Assembly: GCA_949752795.1 (NCBI GenBank)
Contig: OX457056.1
Location: forward strand, 205,407,654-205,471,653
Reading direction: 5' to 3'
DNA length: 64,000 nucleotides
DNA from: Hyperoodon ampullatus
Lineage: Eukaryota; Chordata; Mammalia; Artiodactyla; Ziphiidae
The notes beneath the pieces were generated by a model, which worked only from the letters and a program-made list of their open reading frames with translations, did no database searches and was not told where the DNA came from. Below are positions 43,580 to 55,779 of the stretch, piece by piece. The translations under genes and the position numbers were made by a program. How positions within the stretch are numbered: position 1 is the first letter of the stretch; each line of letters opens with the position of its first letter.

Positions 43580-43980
43580 CCCAAATGACAGAATTTTGAG
43601 AATTGCAATGTTGATATTTGGCTTGTAAAGTGAAGGCAGTGGTGGTGGTATCATGTGATGGTGAAAGCCCCCTACCACTTTCCAAGCAGCACCAATCCAG
43701 ATCTTTTCAAATTCTTTCTCTAGTGATGTACAAACCATATTAATCTGCAATTAGTTCTTCATAAAAATATCTTTATTTTGCAGAAGTTTGGAGAGCTCCA
43801 TGTCATCCTCCTTCAGGGAAATCAGGTTTAGAAATTTACCTTGAAGCTTAGATGAAAAATTCTTGGAGATTTTACCTTAAGATATACCAGTGCTTGGAAG
43901 GCCAAGTCTGTCTTGGCAATGGCTTGCTTTTAGTAAAGCTTCATTTCTTCCAGAAAGTGACTGTGCTCTGAATGAGACAT
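43580..43980 (-). pseudogene. Possible unidentified coding remnant
   Basis: I do not recognise a family. On the minus strand several adjoining frames look protein-like: from 43980 MSHSEHSHFLEEMKLY, stop, KQAIAKTDLAFQALVYLK; after a one-base shift ISKNFSSKLQGKFLNL then ISLKEDDMELSKLLQNKD; and further on MVCTSLEKEFEKIWIGAAWK. Stops and frame changes separate them. They could be a decayed exon or retrocopy, or chance. No A tail, duplication or splice structure supports it. Confidence 0.25.
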
Positions 43981-43999
43981 TAGACAAAATATATCACAG

Positions 44000-44210
44000 T
44001 ATGCATATTATTCCTCATGCATTGGTGCCTTCCTATCTGCCACCAAAGTAACTCAAGGTCAGAACCTCACCCATCTGATCTTATTATCTGTTACTCCTCT
44101 ATATGGAGATTTCTTTGTGTTCACTGTCTCATTAAAATGTGGACATCACCTCCAACCCTCCTATCATTTCCAAGCCATGGAGATCTCCCTTGTTTTCTGA
44201 AGGGTTAAGT
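44000..44210 (+). repeat. Possible LINE2 fragment
   Basis: Weak L2-like order (ctgccaccaaagtaactcaa, ccatctgatcttattatctg, ctccaaccctcctatcattt). Low certainty. Confidence 0.35.
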
Positions 44211-46029
44211 ATGTGTTAGACAAATACTAAAACAATCAGGAAATATTTAGAGGCTTTGTGTGTATAGTATATGTGTGTGTATATGTGTATAGTATATGGA
44301 ATGTGTGTGTGTGGAGGGGTGCTTAAATTCTCTCTGCCATTTAAGTTACTGCAACCTTTGAGTGATACCTAGAAGTATAGCAGAGAACACTTGCCAGGAG
44401 TTAGAGCTGAATTACATTACTTTGTGGGTATAGTTATGAGGCACAGGATAATCATTAGAGATCACTGCAATGTGTAATTTTTATGTGTGTACCATAAGTA
44501 TACATTGTTTAACACTGCAGCTAGTTTGCATTGTGTGTTTGTTCCATTTGTATGTGTATTTTGCTCTGTAGGAACCCTGGAGGACAAAACGTTACCACTA
44601 ATTTGCTAACATTACTGTGATTTATGTTGCAATACATAAAGTGAGAGCAACCTTCAAAGTGTTGAGAAAAGTCATCATTTGTACAACAGGTGTTTTAATA
44701 ACAAGAGGTGCTCTAGTTTAAATGACCAGAACCATAACCTGAAGACAATGCCATACCTCTGATGTGGACAGAGCCTCTCCCTCACCACATAAATGGCCAC
44801 TTACTGTATCCGAGGCTTCTTCTCAATTCATGGTCACTTCAACCCAGTGAGGGACTGTGTGGCTGGGTTACCTTCAAAAGTTCCTAACTGTCATTTTAAG
44901 ATGTTGTTTTCTGTATGAATAATCACAACAAATATGCCTTAATAATTAATTTTAAGTCATTTAACATAAAATGATGCCATAAAATCTAAATTAAATGTCT
45001 AGCCCCAGATCTTAAGAGAGCTTATTACCCCCCAAATGCAAAATCCCCTATCAGTTAGAACTCTTTGCAGCAATAAATGTAATAATGATTGCACCAACCC
45101 ACTTACATTTCTCTCCTATCATCCTGAACGTGTCTCTCATCTTGGCACTGTAGGAAATCTTTGTGTTGGCAGGATGTTAGTGAAGCGTGGTGTAGTTAAC
45201 ACTAATTAATTCATGTTGGTCTCTTCACAATCTAATGAAACAAAATTAAACCTGTACTTTGTTCATCTGGTTCATAGTTTCCAAATGAGACACCAAATGT
45301 AGACTTTGTAAAGGGCATATAAACTCTGCATAGTTAGTCTCTTTGGGTTTCTTGAAGCTTTCCAAAGGGAAAACCCTGAATACCATGCCAATAATAGTGA
45401 TAATGATTATATAACAAAAATGGAATGAATTATCATAAAGTGGCTGAAGATTTTTCAGTACAAATTTCTAGCTGTGAATTTATAACTAGGCAGCAGTTTC
45501 TCCTTAGAATTGATATTTAAGGAATGAAATTAAAGCACTAAAATTGTTCAAGGCTTCCTTCCTTATATAATATAGGAAGGCTTAGATCTATACTGCCAAA
45601 ATCATTTTGAAAGTGGAATAATTATTCAGGTAATTTAAAAATTTTAGCTTTTATTAGAATTTACAAAATAAATATCCATTTGGACATCATGAAGGTGAAA
45701 TTTTCCATTTTTATTTGCTTGATTTTTCATTTTTATTTGGTTAAGGAAGAACTTCCTTGAAAATAGCAAAAATTAAGTTGGTTATAATCTCAGAGATTTA
45801 CATACACATTAGATGCTGCAAAATATAGTCAAAAGACAGCTTAATGAAGATTTTTTTTTCCTGGTTCATTTTCACCAAGCATAATTGTATATATACTTTG
45901 GAAACTACTCTGTAATATTTGCCAAGTCACTTTCTGGCTATGTTTTTCTAATTTTTTTCTTTAAAAATGAGCTTGTTGATCCATGTGATCTCTTAAGACT
46001 AAAATTCAAAATTATATGATTCAAAATGC
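44211..46029. other. Unassigned AT-rich DNA
   Basis: About 1.8 kb with a TG/TA simple patch at 44,258-44,318. Several taattaa blocks at 44,935-45,240 lie in sequence without a repeat signature. Confidence 0.35.
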
Positions 46030-46032
46030 AGC

Positions 46033-46171
46033 CAAATGATAAGCAGACAAATGATAAGCAGCCAAAATTTTATTCAGAGGAAAATTCATAGTCCTATACA
46101 TATAGTATTTGTTACTAAAAAGTATAAAAATTGCTACTAAAAAAAGTATAAAAATCGTTACTAAATAGTAT
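46033..46171. repeat. Short tandem duplications
   Basis: A 15-base unit (caaatgataagcaga) is doubled at 46033-46061, and an approx. 24-base unit (actaaaaagtataaaaattg type) occurs about three times at 46,112-46,171. Confidence 0.8.
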
Positions 46172-46182
46172 AAAATATGTTT

Positions 46183-46217
46183 ATTTATATCAGTAAATAA
46201 TGTTTACTGATATAAAT
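46183..46217. repeat. Perfect 15-bp inverted repeat
   Basis: atttatatcagtaaa (46183-46197), 5-base loop, tttactgatataaat (46203-46217). Confidence 0.97.
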
Positions 46218-46386
46218 CTTTTGACCCTATAGACAGAAACTCCTTTAGATAAGGAGACTAGGCTGCTTTCTTGTCTAAACCAGAGGCCCAAGCACAATGC
46301 CTAGACAGTGAATCAAGAAGAATGAAAGATAAAGTGGACTAGCATCTGAGGTGATGGGAAATAGCCAGATTCAAGAAAATATTGCA

Positions 46387-46610
46387 GGGCTTCCCTGGTG
46401 GCACAGTGGTTGAGAGTCCGCCTGCCAATACACGGGACATGGGTTCGTGGCCTGGTCTGGAAGGATCCCACATGGCACAGAGTGGCTGGGCCCGTGAGCC
46501 ATGGCCGATAAGCCTGCGCATCCGGAGCCTATGTTCCACAACGGGAGAGGCCACAACAGTGAGAGGCCCACATACAGCAAAACAAACAAACAAACAAAAA
46601 AACTAAAAAC
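46387..46610 (+). mobile_element. CHR-type SINE with 13-bp TSD
   Basis: More diverged short-form copy with a CAAA tail. Perfect duplication agaaaatattgca at 46374-46386 and 46611-46623. Confidence 0.95.
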
Positions 46611-46623
46611 AGAAAATATTGCA

Positions 46624-48486
46624 GATTTTGAGGGCTTGTCCATGGACAACTGCCAAAAATTTTTATATAAGATAGTTTCTGTCATCAGAAGGCTTTACAA
46701 TGCAACGAAAGTAGTGTATAAACTTTGACTGTTTTCTAGGAATGAAGATGTGTAAGATTCCTGTTGTGTAAAGTTCAGAATATTACTTGGGTATTCCCTA
46801 TCACCTCCAGCCCAGCACAATCCTCTCTATTCTCTTTAATGAGTCTGCTGTCCTGTTCTGTGTAATGACATTACTCCCCTCCCATGACTAAAGTAGGAAA
46901 TCACAAAGTTATTTTTACTTCCTCTCTTTCTCTAGTCTCTTACATCCCATCACTAACCAAGAGCTTTTGTTTGTACAGAAACTTTTTTTCAAATCATTTT
47001 TATGACAACTTCTTCCCTGTTTTTGTCTCAAATCTTTCCTGTTATATAGGAGGTCAGTATTGGTATTGTTATTTAATTGCTGATAAAAAAATAAGACTCT
47101 AAAATGTGAAATAATTTGTATGATATCACATTTGATAGTATCAGTTAAGAAGTTTGGATCCAGGCTGCAAAATCCTTATGCATGGCCTGAACAGGTTTTC
47201 ATGCCTCTCATTACTCCCATCTGCTAATCTACAATTCCTAGTTTGCCCAGGAGTCTATTGAGAACTTCAGGCATAAGGCCATAAGTAATTCAAAACAAAA
47301 ATAAAACTAAACCATAAAATAAGATGAAAGGCCAATGTAGACCTAAGCTTCTCCAGGACAATTTTGATGCTTAAAAATATTAAATATCATATTGTTTCCA
47401 TCTTTTCCTCATTTATTTCATATTCCTGTTTTACTTGTACTCTGAGTACAAGGTTAATCTTCCTATCAATTAACCTATTAATCATACCAATACATTTTCA
47501 TACTGTCCCTTTGGACTTGAAGAAAGAGTTATATATATTATATATATAATGCATATGTAAATATATAATTATTTTATATATTATATATCTGTGTGTGTAT
47601 GTATAAGAAGTGTCCACACATGTGAACTCTTCTGTTACCTTCTGTCTCTGTCTTTCTCTCTGAGTCTCTCTCCCCCTTCTCACATACAAACACAAAAGCA
47701 GCATGCAATTTACCCAGTATGCTTTATTAAATTCTCAGATGGCATTTTCAAAGCCACAGAATTCCTTTATCATCATCTGCCATATATGTTAAGAAAGAGT
47801 CTTAAATTCCTAGAGAAAGAAGCCTTAGGCAACTGGATTTTCCTAAATGGAAAATCTCCCTTGGAGGCTGGTCAAATTCAGTATTTGTACCATACACTCT
47901 AAAGGCTTTAATTTTAACTTAAAGATAGAAAATGTTTGGAGATTCCAGTCTTAGTTGCTTCATCAAGTAGTTGCTGTTAATTTCCAGAAGGAAGGTTATA
48001 ACTCATTTTTAAATTCCAGCAGCTCTTCACTGAATGCCTTGGGTGTCCAGCACTGTGCTGAGTGCATTAATAGATGGTAAGACAGGCAAGGACTCTTTTA
48101 TTCACTCAAAGGAGTTACAGTACAGTCATGGAAACCAGGTTTCAACAAAATGAAAACAGTAGAAAGCAGTGAGAAATTAAAAATTGTAATCAAATGCCAA
48201 ATTTTAATTATTTTGACTATTTTAGTAATATGAATTTAGAGAAAGAAGATGCTAAGGATTATAGTTAGTAATCAAGGAAGCCCTCCAGAAGGACTTTTGC
48301 AAAGGCAGCCATGCTCACTCTTGTTCCTGCACAGTATATTGCCATTGCAATCAACCAGACATGTTTAACTATCTATCTGTGCAAGTTACTGTGCACACCT
48401 GATCATTACAGAGTCAGTATTACCTAGCCCCATAAAGCAAACACCGAAAGAAAAGTATACACTCAAGCCATCAAATAAGACCCTGG
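46624..48486. other. Unassigned AT-rich DNA
   Basis: About 1.9 kb without a recognised gene. 47,524-47,600 is a TA-rich low-complexity patch. 48,020-48,110 carries an old-repeat-like tgtccagcactgtgctgagt block. Confidence 0.35.
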
Positions 48487-48699
48487 GGGCTTCCCTGGTG
48501 GCGCAGTGGTTGAGAGTCCTCCTGCCGATGCAAGGGACATGGGTTTGTGCCCTGGTCCAGGAAGATCCCACATGCCGCAGAGCGGCTGGGCCCCAAAGCC
48601 ATGGCCGCTGAGCCTGCACATCCGGAGCCTGTGCTCCACAATGGGAGAGGCCACAACAGTGAGAGGCCTGTGTACCGCAAAAAAAAAAAAAAAAAAAAA
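48487..48699 (+). mobile_element. CHR-type SINE
   Basis: Short-form copy with a pure A tail. Short duplication aagaccctgg (48477-48486) and, with one mismatch, 48700-48709. Confidence 0.94.
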
Positions 48700-48709
48700 A
48701 AGAACCTGG

Positions 48710-49159
48710 AAAAATATGGCCTGTAAGCCAAGTGATGTTCCTTGAACCCTCAGACTAGATGGTTTTCATGACCCATATAAATGTCCTCATGTATGACCAA
48801 CAGGTGTGCCTGCTTCCCTGATAGAGAACCAGCTTTTCGCCACTGATCAGTTTTCCATTTATTCTCTGAAACAGAAGTGAGGAAGGTCAGGCTGGCTACA
48901 CCTCATAGAGTAAATTCAGTCTCTCCCTACATCTCTGGCAGCCTGATGAACTAAGTAGATGCTGGAATAGGAGTCTGGGAAACCCACTATACCAAGAAAC
49001 TAATTCAATATTCTATTTCCCAGTGGCACTGACTTTACGTATCTATGGGACTCATTTCAGGCATGGAAATAGGAAGTGAATCTTCAAATAGAGGTAAAGT
49101 TATTTCACGGAACCAAAGTAAAAGAGAGTAGAGGATTGCGGTGCTGGCCAAATCTTCCA
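48710..49159. other. Unassigned non-coding DNA
   Basis: Nothing recognised. Confidence 0.3.
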
Positions 49160-49375
49160 GGACCTGGATTCCTAGCTGCCAAGAACTTCTGGTTTTTACT
49201 GTGTTGTTAATCTAACTAGATGGACAGTTCATCACCTGAGAGCTTATTAGAAATACAGAAGCTTAGATCCCACCTTACCTCTACTGAAACAGAATCTGCG
49301 CTTAACAATATCCTCAAGGGATTTGTATGCATGCTAAGTTTTCAGCAGCCCTGCAATAGTGAACATCTAAACCGA
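49160..49375 (-). repeat. MER5A-like hAT fragment
   Basis: cacctgagagcttattagaa, ctactgaaacagaatctgcg, ttgtatgcatgctaagtttt: reverse MER5A order. Confidence 0.7.
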
Positions 49376-49439
49376 TGCCTTCATCAACTTACTATCTATG
49401 AGGAATATGAACAAGAAAATGAGTTATAACACTAGTCAT

Positions 49440-49645
49440 AGCAATGGTAGGCATTTCTTGAGCAATGATTAATTATCAGACATTTTCCTAAGGGTTAAGT
49501 TTGCGCTCATTGTGTTACTTTGTTTAGCCCTTATTTTGAACTAATGTTATAGTACTGTTGACCTCATTTTACAGGTAAACAAACTGAGGTGCAGCAATTT
49601 TATTTTAGCCAAAGTCGCAGTTAATTGTAAATGATGATACTGAAA
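49440..49645 (-). repeat. MIR
   Basis: Reverse-strand MIR: gacctcattttacaggtaaa, caaactgaggtgcagcaatt, preceded by diverged ttatcagacattttcctaag. Confidence 0.65.
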
Positions 49646-49661
49646 TTAAAACTGAGGATTA

Positions 49662-49889
49662 GGGGTTTCCCTGGTGGTGCAGTGGTTGAGAGTCCGCCTG
49701 CCGATGCAGGGGACACGGGTTCGTGCCCCGGTCCGGGAGGATCCCACATGCCGCGGAGTGGCTGGACCCGTGAGCCATGGCCGCTGAGCTTGCGCGTCCG
49801 GAGCCTGTGCTCCACAACGGGAGAGGCCACAACAGTGAGAGGCCCGCGTACAGCAAAAAAACAAAAAAAACAAAAACAAAAACAAAAAA
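49662..49889 (+). mobile_element. CHR-type SINE
   Basis: Short-form copy (head ggggtttccctggtggtgca) with a CAAAAA tail. Duplication tgaggatta at 49653-49661 and 49890-49898. Confidence 0.95.
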
Positions 49890-49898
49890 TGAGGATTA

Positions 49899-50411
49899 TT
49901 GGGTACCATGGCCACCCCCTTAACTACTACATTCTACTGATAATTTCTAAGAGAACAAAGTCAGGCTTCTGACTGAAGAAACAAATAACTCAGGCTTTCC
50001 AGAGAGGTAACGAGTAAGCTGAGAAACAAGAATGAGGAAAAATTAGCCAAAGCCGTGTTGTCCATTCACCAGGAACCGGGCCTTCCTTTTGTTGACCAGT
50101 CCCATTGTCTGTCCCTTAGCTACTCAAATGTCATTTCTCTTGCATCTTCTCTTTGATACTCTCTGCTTGCTCTACATTTGTGAATAGGACTGTGCTTCTC
50201 TGGACCTCTCCCTCTTTTCTTCTGGCTCCTCAAGGATGCTTGTTTCCACCATTAGGATAATGATTTAAATCGCTTAAATAGGTGCAGTCTATATCTGCGA
50301 AGTTTCAATCTTACCCTGGCAATTTTTTTTTTTTTTTTTAACTACAAGGAAAATAGCACATATATTTTACAATAGCTACTAAATATCTCAGTTTAGTCAG
50401 TCCTCCCTACC
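49899..50411. other. Unassigned DNA
   Basis: Includes a T-run of about 17 at 50,323-50,339 that does not obviously belong to the L1 next to it. Nothing else recognised. Confidence 0.3.
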
Positions 50412-50789
50412 CACCCCCCCTTTTTTTATACTCCATCTTTACTGGAGTATAATTGCTTTACATTGTTGCATTAGTTTCTGCTATATAACAAAGTGAATCA
50501 GCTATAAATATACATATATCCCCATATCCCCTACCTCTTGTGTCTCCCTTCCACCCTCCCTATCCCACCACTCTAGGTGGTCACAGAGCACGAAGCTGTT
50601 CTTCCTGTGCTATGTGGTTGCTTCCACTAGGTAGCTGCTTTACATTTGGTGGTGTATATATGTCAATGCCACTCACTCACTTCGTCCCAGCTTACCATTC
50701 CCCCTCCCCATATCCTCAAGTCCATTCTCTACATCTACGTCTTTATTCTTGTCCTGCCCTAGGTTCTTCAGAACCTTCTTTTTTCCTTT

Positions 50790-53700
50790 CTTTTAGATTC
50801 CATATATATATGTTAGCATGCGGTATTTCTTTTTCTAACTTACTTCACTCTATATGACAGACTCTAGTTCCATCCACCTCACTACAAATAACTCAATCTC
50901 ATTTCTCTTGATGTCTGAGTAATATTCCATTGTATATATGTGCCACATCTTTAACCATTCATCTTTCAATGGACATTTAGGTTGGTTCTATGTCCTGGCT
51001 ATTGTAAATAGTGCTGCAATGAACATTATGGTACATGACTCTTTTTGAATTATGGTTTTATCAGGGTATATGCCCAGTAGTAGGATTGCTGGGTCGTATG
51101 ATAGTTCTATTTTAGTTTTTTAAGGAACCTCCATACTGTTCTCCATAGTGGCTATATCAATTTACATTCCCACCAACAGTGCAAGAGGGTTCGCTTTTCT
51201 CCACACCCTCTCCAACATTTATTGTATGTAGATTTTTTTAAGATGGCCATTGTGATGGATGTGAGGTGATACCTCATTGTAGTTTTGATTTGCATTTCTC
51301 TAATGATTACTGATGTTGAGCATCCTTTCATGTGTTTGTTGGCAATCTGTATATCTTCTTTGGAGAAATGTCTATTTAGGTCTTCTGCCCATTTTTGAAT
51401 TGGGTTGTTTGTTTTTTTGTTATTGAGCTGCATGAGCTGCTTGTATATTTTGGAGATTAATCTTTTGTCAGTTGCTTCATTTGCAAATATTTTCTCCCAT
51501 TCTGAGGGTTGTCTTTTTGTCTTATTTATGGTTTCCTTTGCTGTGCAAAAGCTTTTAAGTTTCATTAGGTCCGATTTGTTTATTTTTGTTTTCATTTCCA
51601 TTTCTCTAGCAGGTGGGTCAAAAAAGATCTTGCTGTGATTTATGTCATAGAGTGTTCTGCCTAGGTTATCCTCTAAGAGTTTTATGGTGTCTGGCCTTAC
51701 ATTTAGGTCTTTAATCCATTTTGAGTTTATTTTTGTGTATGGTGCTAGGGATTGTTCTAATTTCATTCTTTTATATGTAGCTGTCCAGTTTTCCCAGCAC
51801 CACTTATTGAAGAGCCTGTCTTTCTCCATTGTATGTTCTGGCCTCCTTTATAATAGATAAGGTGCCCATATGTGTGTGGGTTTATCTCTGGGCTTTCTAT
51901 CCTGTTCCATTGATCTATATTTCTGTTTTTGTGCCAGTACCGTGCTGCCTTGATTACTGTAGCTTTGTAGTATAGTCTGAAGTCAGGGAGCTCGACTCCT
52001 CCAGCTCCTTTTATGTTTCTCAAGATTGCTTTGGCTATTCAGGGTCTTTTGTGTTTCCATACAAATTGTGAAATGTTTTGTTCTAGTTCTGTGAAAAATG
52101 CCATTGGTAGTTTGATAGGGATTGCATTGAATCTGTAGATTGCTTTGGGTAGTAGAGTCATTTTCACAGTGTTGATTCTTCCAATCCAAGAACATGGTAT
52201 ATCTCTCCATCTGTTTGTATTATCTTTAACTTCTTTCATCAGTATCTTATAATTTTCTGCATACAGGTCATTTGTCTCCTTAGGTAAGTGTATTCCTAGG
52301 TATTTTATTCTTTTTGTTGCAATGGTAAATGGGAGTCTTTCCTTAATTTCTCTTTCAGATTTTTCATCATTAGTGTATAGGAATGCAAGAGATTTCTGTG
52401 CATTAATTGTGTATCCTCCTACTTTACCAAATTCATTGATTAGCTCTAGTAGTTTTCTGGTGGCATCTTTAGGATTCTCTATGTATAGTAACATGTTATC
52501 TGCAAACAGTGACAGCTTTACTTCTTTTCCGATTTGGATTCCTTTTTTTTCTTTTTTGCCTCTGATTACTGTGGCTAAAACTTCCAAAACTATGTTGAAT
52601 AATAGTAGTGAGAGTGGACAACCTTGTCTTGTTCCTGATCTTAGTAGAAACGGTTTCAGTTTTTAACCATGGAGGATGATGTTGGCTTTGGGTTTGTCAT
52701 ATATGGCCTTCATTATGTTGAGGTAAGTTCCCTCTATGCCTACTTTCTTGAGAGTTTTTATCATAGATTGGTATAGAATTTTGTCTAAAGCTTTACCTGC
52801 ATCTGTTTAGATTATCATATGGTTTTTCTCCTTCAGTTTGTTAATATGGTGTATCACATCGATTGATTTGCATATATTGAAGAATTCTTGCATTCCTGGG
52901 ATAAACCCCACTGGATTACAGTGTAAGATCCTTTTAATGTGCTGCTGGATACTGTTTGCTAGTATTTTATTGAGGATTTTCTCATCTATGTTCATCAGTG
53001 ATATTGGCCTGTAGTTTTCTTTCTTTGTGACTTTTTTTTCTGGTTTTGGTATCATGGTGATGGTGGCCTCGTAGAATGAGTTTGGGTGTGTTCCTCCCTC
53101 CTCTATACTTTGGAAGAGTTTGAGGAGGATGGGTGTTAGCTCTTCTCTAAATATTTGGTAGAATTCACCTGTGGAACCATCTGGTGCTGGGCTTTTGTTT
53201 GTTGGAAGATTTTTAATCACAATTTCAATTTCAGTGCTTATGATTGGTCTGTTTATATTTTCTATTTCTTCCTGGTTCAGTCTCGGAAGGTTGTGCTTTT
53301 CTAAGTATTTGTCCATTTCTTCCAGGTTGTCCATTTTATTGGCATATAGTTACTTGTAGTAATCTCTCATGATCCTTTGTATTTCTGCAGTGTCAGTTGT
53401 TACTTCTCCTTTTTCATTTCTAATTCTGTTGAGCTGAGTCTTCTCCCTTTTTTCCTTGATGAGTCTGGCTAACGGATTGTCAATTTTCTTTACCTTCTCA
53501 AAGAACCAGGTTTTAGTTTTATTGATCTTTGCTATCATTTCCTTCATTTCTTTTTCATTTATTTCTGGTCTGATCTTTATGATTTCTTTCCTTCTTCTAA
53601 CTTTGGGGTTTTTATTGTTGTTGTTCTTCCTTCTCTGATTGCTTTAGGTGTAAGGTTAGATTGTTTATTTGAGGCTTTTCTTGTTTCTTGAGGTAGGATT

Positions 53701-54605
53701 GTATTGCTATAAGCTTCCCTTTTAGAACTGCTTTTGCTCTATCCCATACTTTTAGGGTTGTCATGTTTTCATTGACATTTGTTTCTAGGTATTTTTTGAT
53801 TTCCTCTTTGATTTCTTCAGTGATCTCTTGTTTATTTAGTAGCAAATTGTTTAGTCTCCATGTGTTTGTACTTTTTTACAGATTTTTTCCTGTAATTGAT
53901 ATGTAGTCTCACAGCGTTGTTGTCAGAAAAGATACTTAATAAGATTCCAGTTTTCTTATATTTACCAAGGCTTGATTTGTGATCCACAATATGATCTATC
54001 CTGGAGAATGTTCCATGAACACTTGAGAAGAAAGTGTATTTTGTTGTTTTTGGATGGAATGTCCTATAAATATCAATTAAGTCCATCTTGTTTAATGTGT
54101 CATTTAAAGCTTGTGTTTCCTAATTTATTTTCATTTTGGTTTACCTGTCCATTGGTGAAAGTGGGGTATTAAAGTTACCTACTATTATTGTGTTACTGTC
54201 AATTTCCCCTTTTATGGCTGTTAGCACTTGCTTTATGTACTGAAGTACTCCTATGTTGGGTGCATAAATATTTACAATTGTTATATCTTCTTCTTGGATT
54301 GATCCCTTGATCATTCTGTAGTGTCCTTCTTTGTCTCTTGTAATAGTCTTTATTTTAAAGTCTATTTTGTCAGATGTGAGATTTGCTACTCCAAATTTCT
54401 TTTGATTTCCATTTGCATGGTCTGTCTTTTTCCATCCCCTCACTTTCGGTCTGTATGTGTCCCTAGGTCTGATGTGGGTCTGTTGTAGACAGCATTTATA
54501 TGGGTCTTGTTTTTGTATCCATTCAGCCAGTCTATGTCTTCTGGTTGGAGCATTTAATCCATTTACATTTAAGGTAATTATCCATATGTGTGTCCCTACT
54601 ACCAT
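50790..54605 (-). pseudogene. Broken L1 ORF2
   Basis: Remains of the endonuclease/reverse transcriptase. The start (ATG 54605, [16 protein letters not shown]) and endonuclease pieces (CCLQQTH; note Q where the intact copy has the catalytic E42; GNFNTPL, with N in place of the D of GDFNTPL) run to 54141. Further pieces are 54086-53832, 53845-53612, 53547-53350, 53334-52807 (RT fingers, [13 protein letters not shown]), 52587-52039 (FADNMLLY, where the second catalytic Asp of FADD is N) and 51829-51152 ([19 protein letters not shown]). At least three key residues are changed and the frame is broken repeatedly, so it is dead. Confidence 0.95.
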
Positions 54606-54662
54606 CTTCTTGATTGCTTTGGGTTTATTATTGTAGGTCTTTTCTTCTCTTGTGTTTCCTGC

Positions 54663-55779
54663 CTAGAGAAGTTCCTTTAGCATTTGTTATAAAGCTGGTG
54701 TGGTGGTGCTGAATTCTCTGAGCTTTTGCTTGTCTGTAAAGGTTTTAATTTCTCTGTTGAATCTGAATGAGATCCTTGCTGGTTAGAGTAACCTTGGTTG
54801 TAGGTTTTTCCCTTTCATCACTTTAAATATGTCCTGCCACTCCCTTTTGGCCTGCAGAGTTTCTGCTGAAAGATCAGCTGTTAACCTTCTTGGGATCCCC
54901 TTGTATGTTATTTGTTGGTTTTCCTTTGCTGCTTTTAATATTTTTTCTTTGTATTTAATTTGTGATAGTTTGATTAATATGTGTCTTGGAGTGTTTCTCC
55001 TTCGATTTATCCTGTAAGGGACTCTCTATACTTCCTGGACTTGACTGACTATTTCCTTTCCCATATTAGGGAAGTTTTCAACTATAATCTCTTCAAATAT
55101 TTCATCAGTCCCTTTCTTTTTTTTTTTTTTTTTTTGTGGTATGCGGGCCTCTCACTGTTGTGGCCTCTCCCGTTGCGGAGTACAGGCTCCGGACACGCAG
55201 GTTCAGTAGCCATGGCTCACGGGCCCAGCCGCTCCGCGGCATGTGGGATCTTCCTGGACCGGGGCAAGAACCTGTGTCCCCTGCATCAGCAGGCGGACTC
55301 TCAACCACTGCGCCACCAGGGAAGCCCCATCAGTCCCTTTCTTTTTCTCTTCTTCTTCTGGGACCCCTATATTTCGAATGTTGTTGCATTTAATGTTGTC
55401 CCAGATGTCTCTGAGACAGTCCTCAATTCTTTTCATTCTTTTTCTTTATTTTGCTCTGTCATAGTTATTTCCATTCTTTTATCTTCCAGGTCACTTATCC
55501 GTTCTTCTGCCTCAGTTATTCTGCTATTGATTCCTTCTAGAGAATTTTTAATTTCATTTATTGTGTTGTTCATCTTGTTTGTTTGCTCTTTAGTTCTTCT
55601 AGGTCCTTGTTCAACATTTCTTGTATTTTCTCGATTCTGTTTCCAAGATTTTGGATCATCTTTACTATCATTACTCTGAATTCTTTTTCAGGTAGACTGC
55701 CTATTTCCTCTTCATTTGTTTCGTCTAGTGGGTTTTTACCTTGCTCCTTCATCTGCTATGTGTTACTCTGTCTTCTCAT
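54663..55779 (-). pseudogene. Broken L1 ORF1, split by a SINE
   Basis: Family start MRRQSNT at 55779 is followed by a stop at codon 8, then [39 protein letters not shown] and, near the [24 protein letters not shown]. The SINE at 55122-55327 interrupts the RNA-recognition fold. It lacks the seven-residue unit DSISKIQ found in the intact ORF1. Confidence 0.95.
55122..55327 (-). mobile_element. CHR-type SINE inside L1 ORF1, 19-bp TSD
   Basis: Reverse-strand copy: T-run, gtggtatgcgggcctctcac, reversed head ccaccagggaagcc. Perfect duplication catcagtccctttcttttt at 55103-55121 and 55328-55346, made from L1 sequence. Confidence 0.97.
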
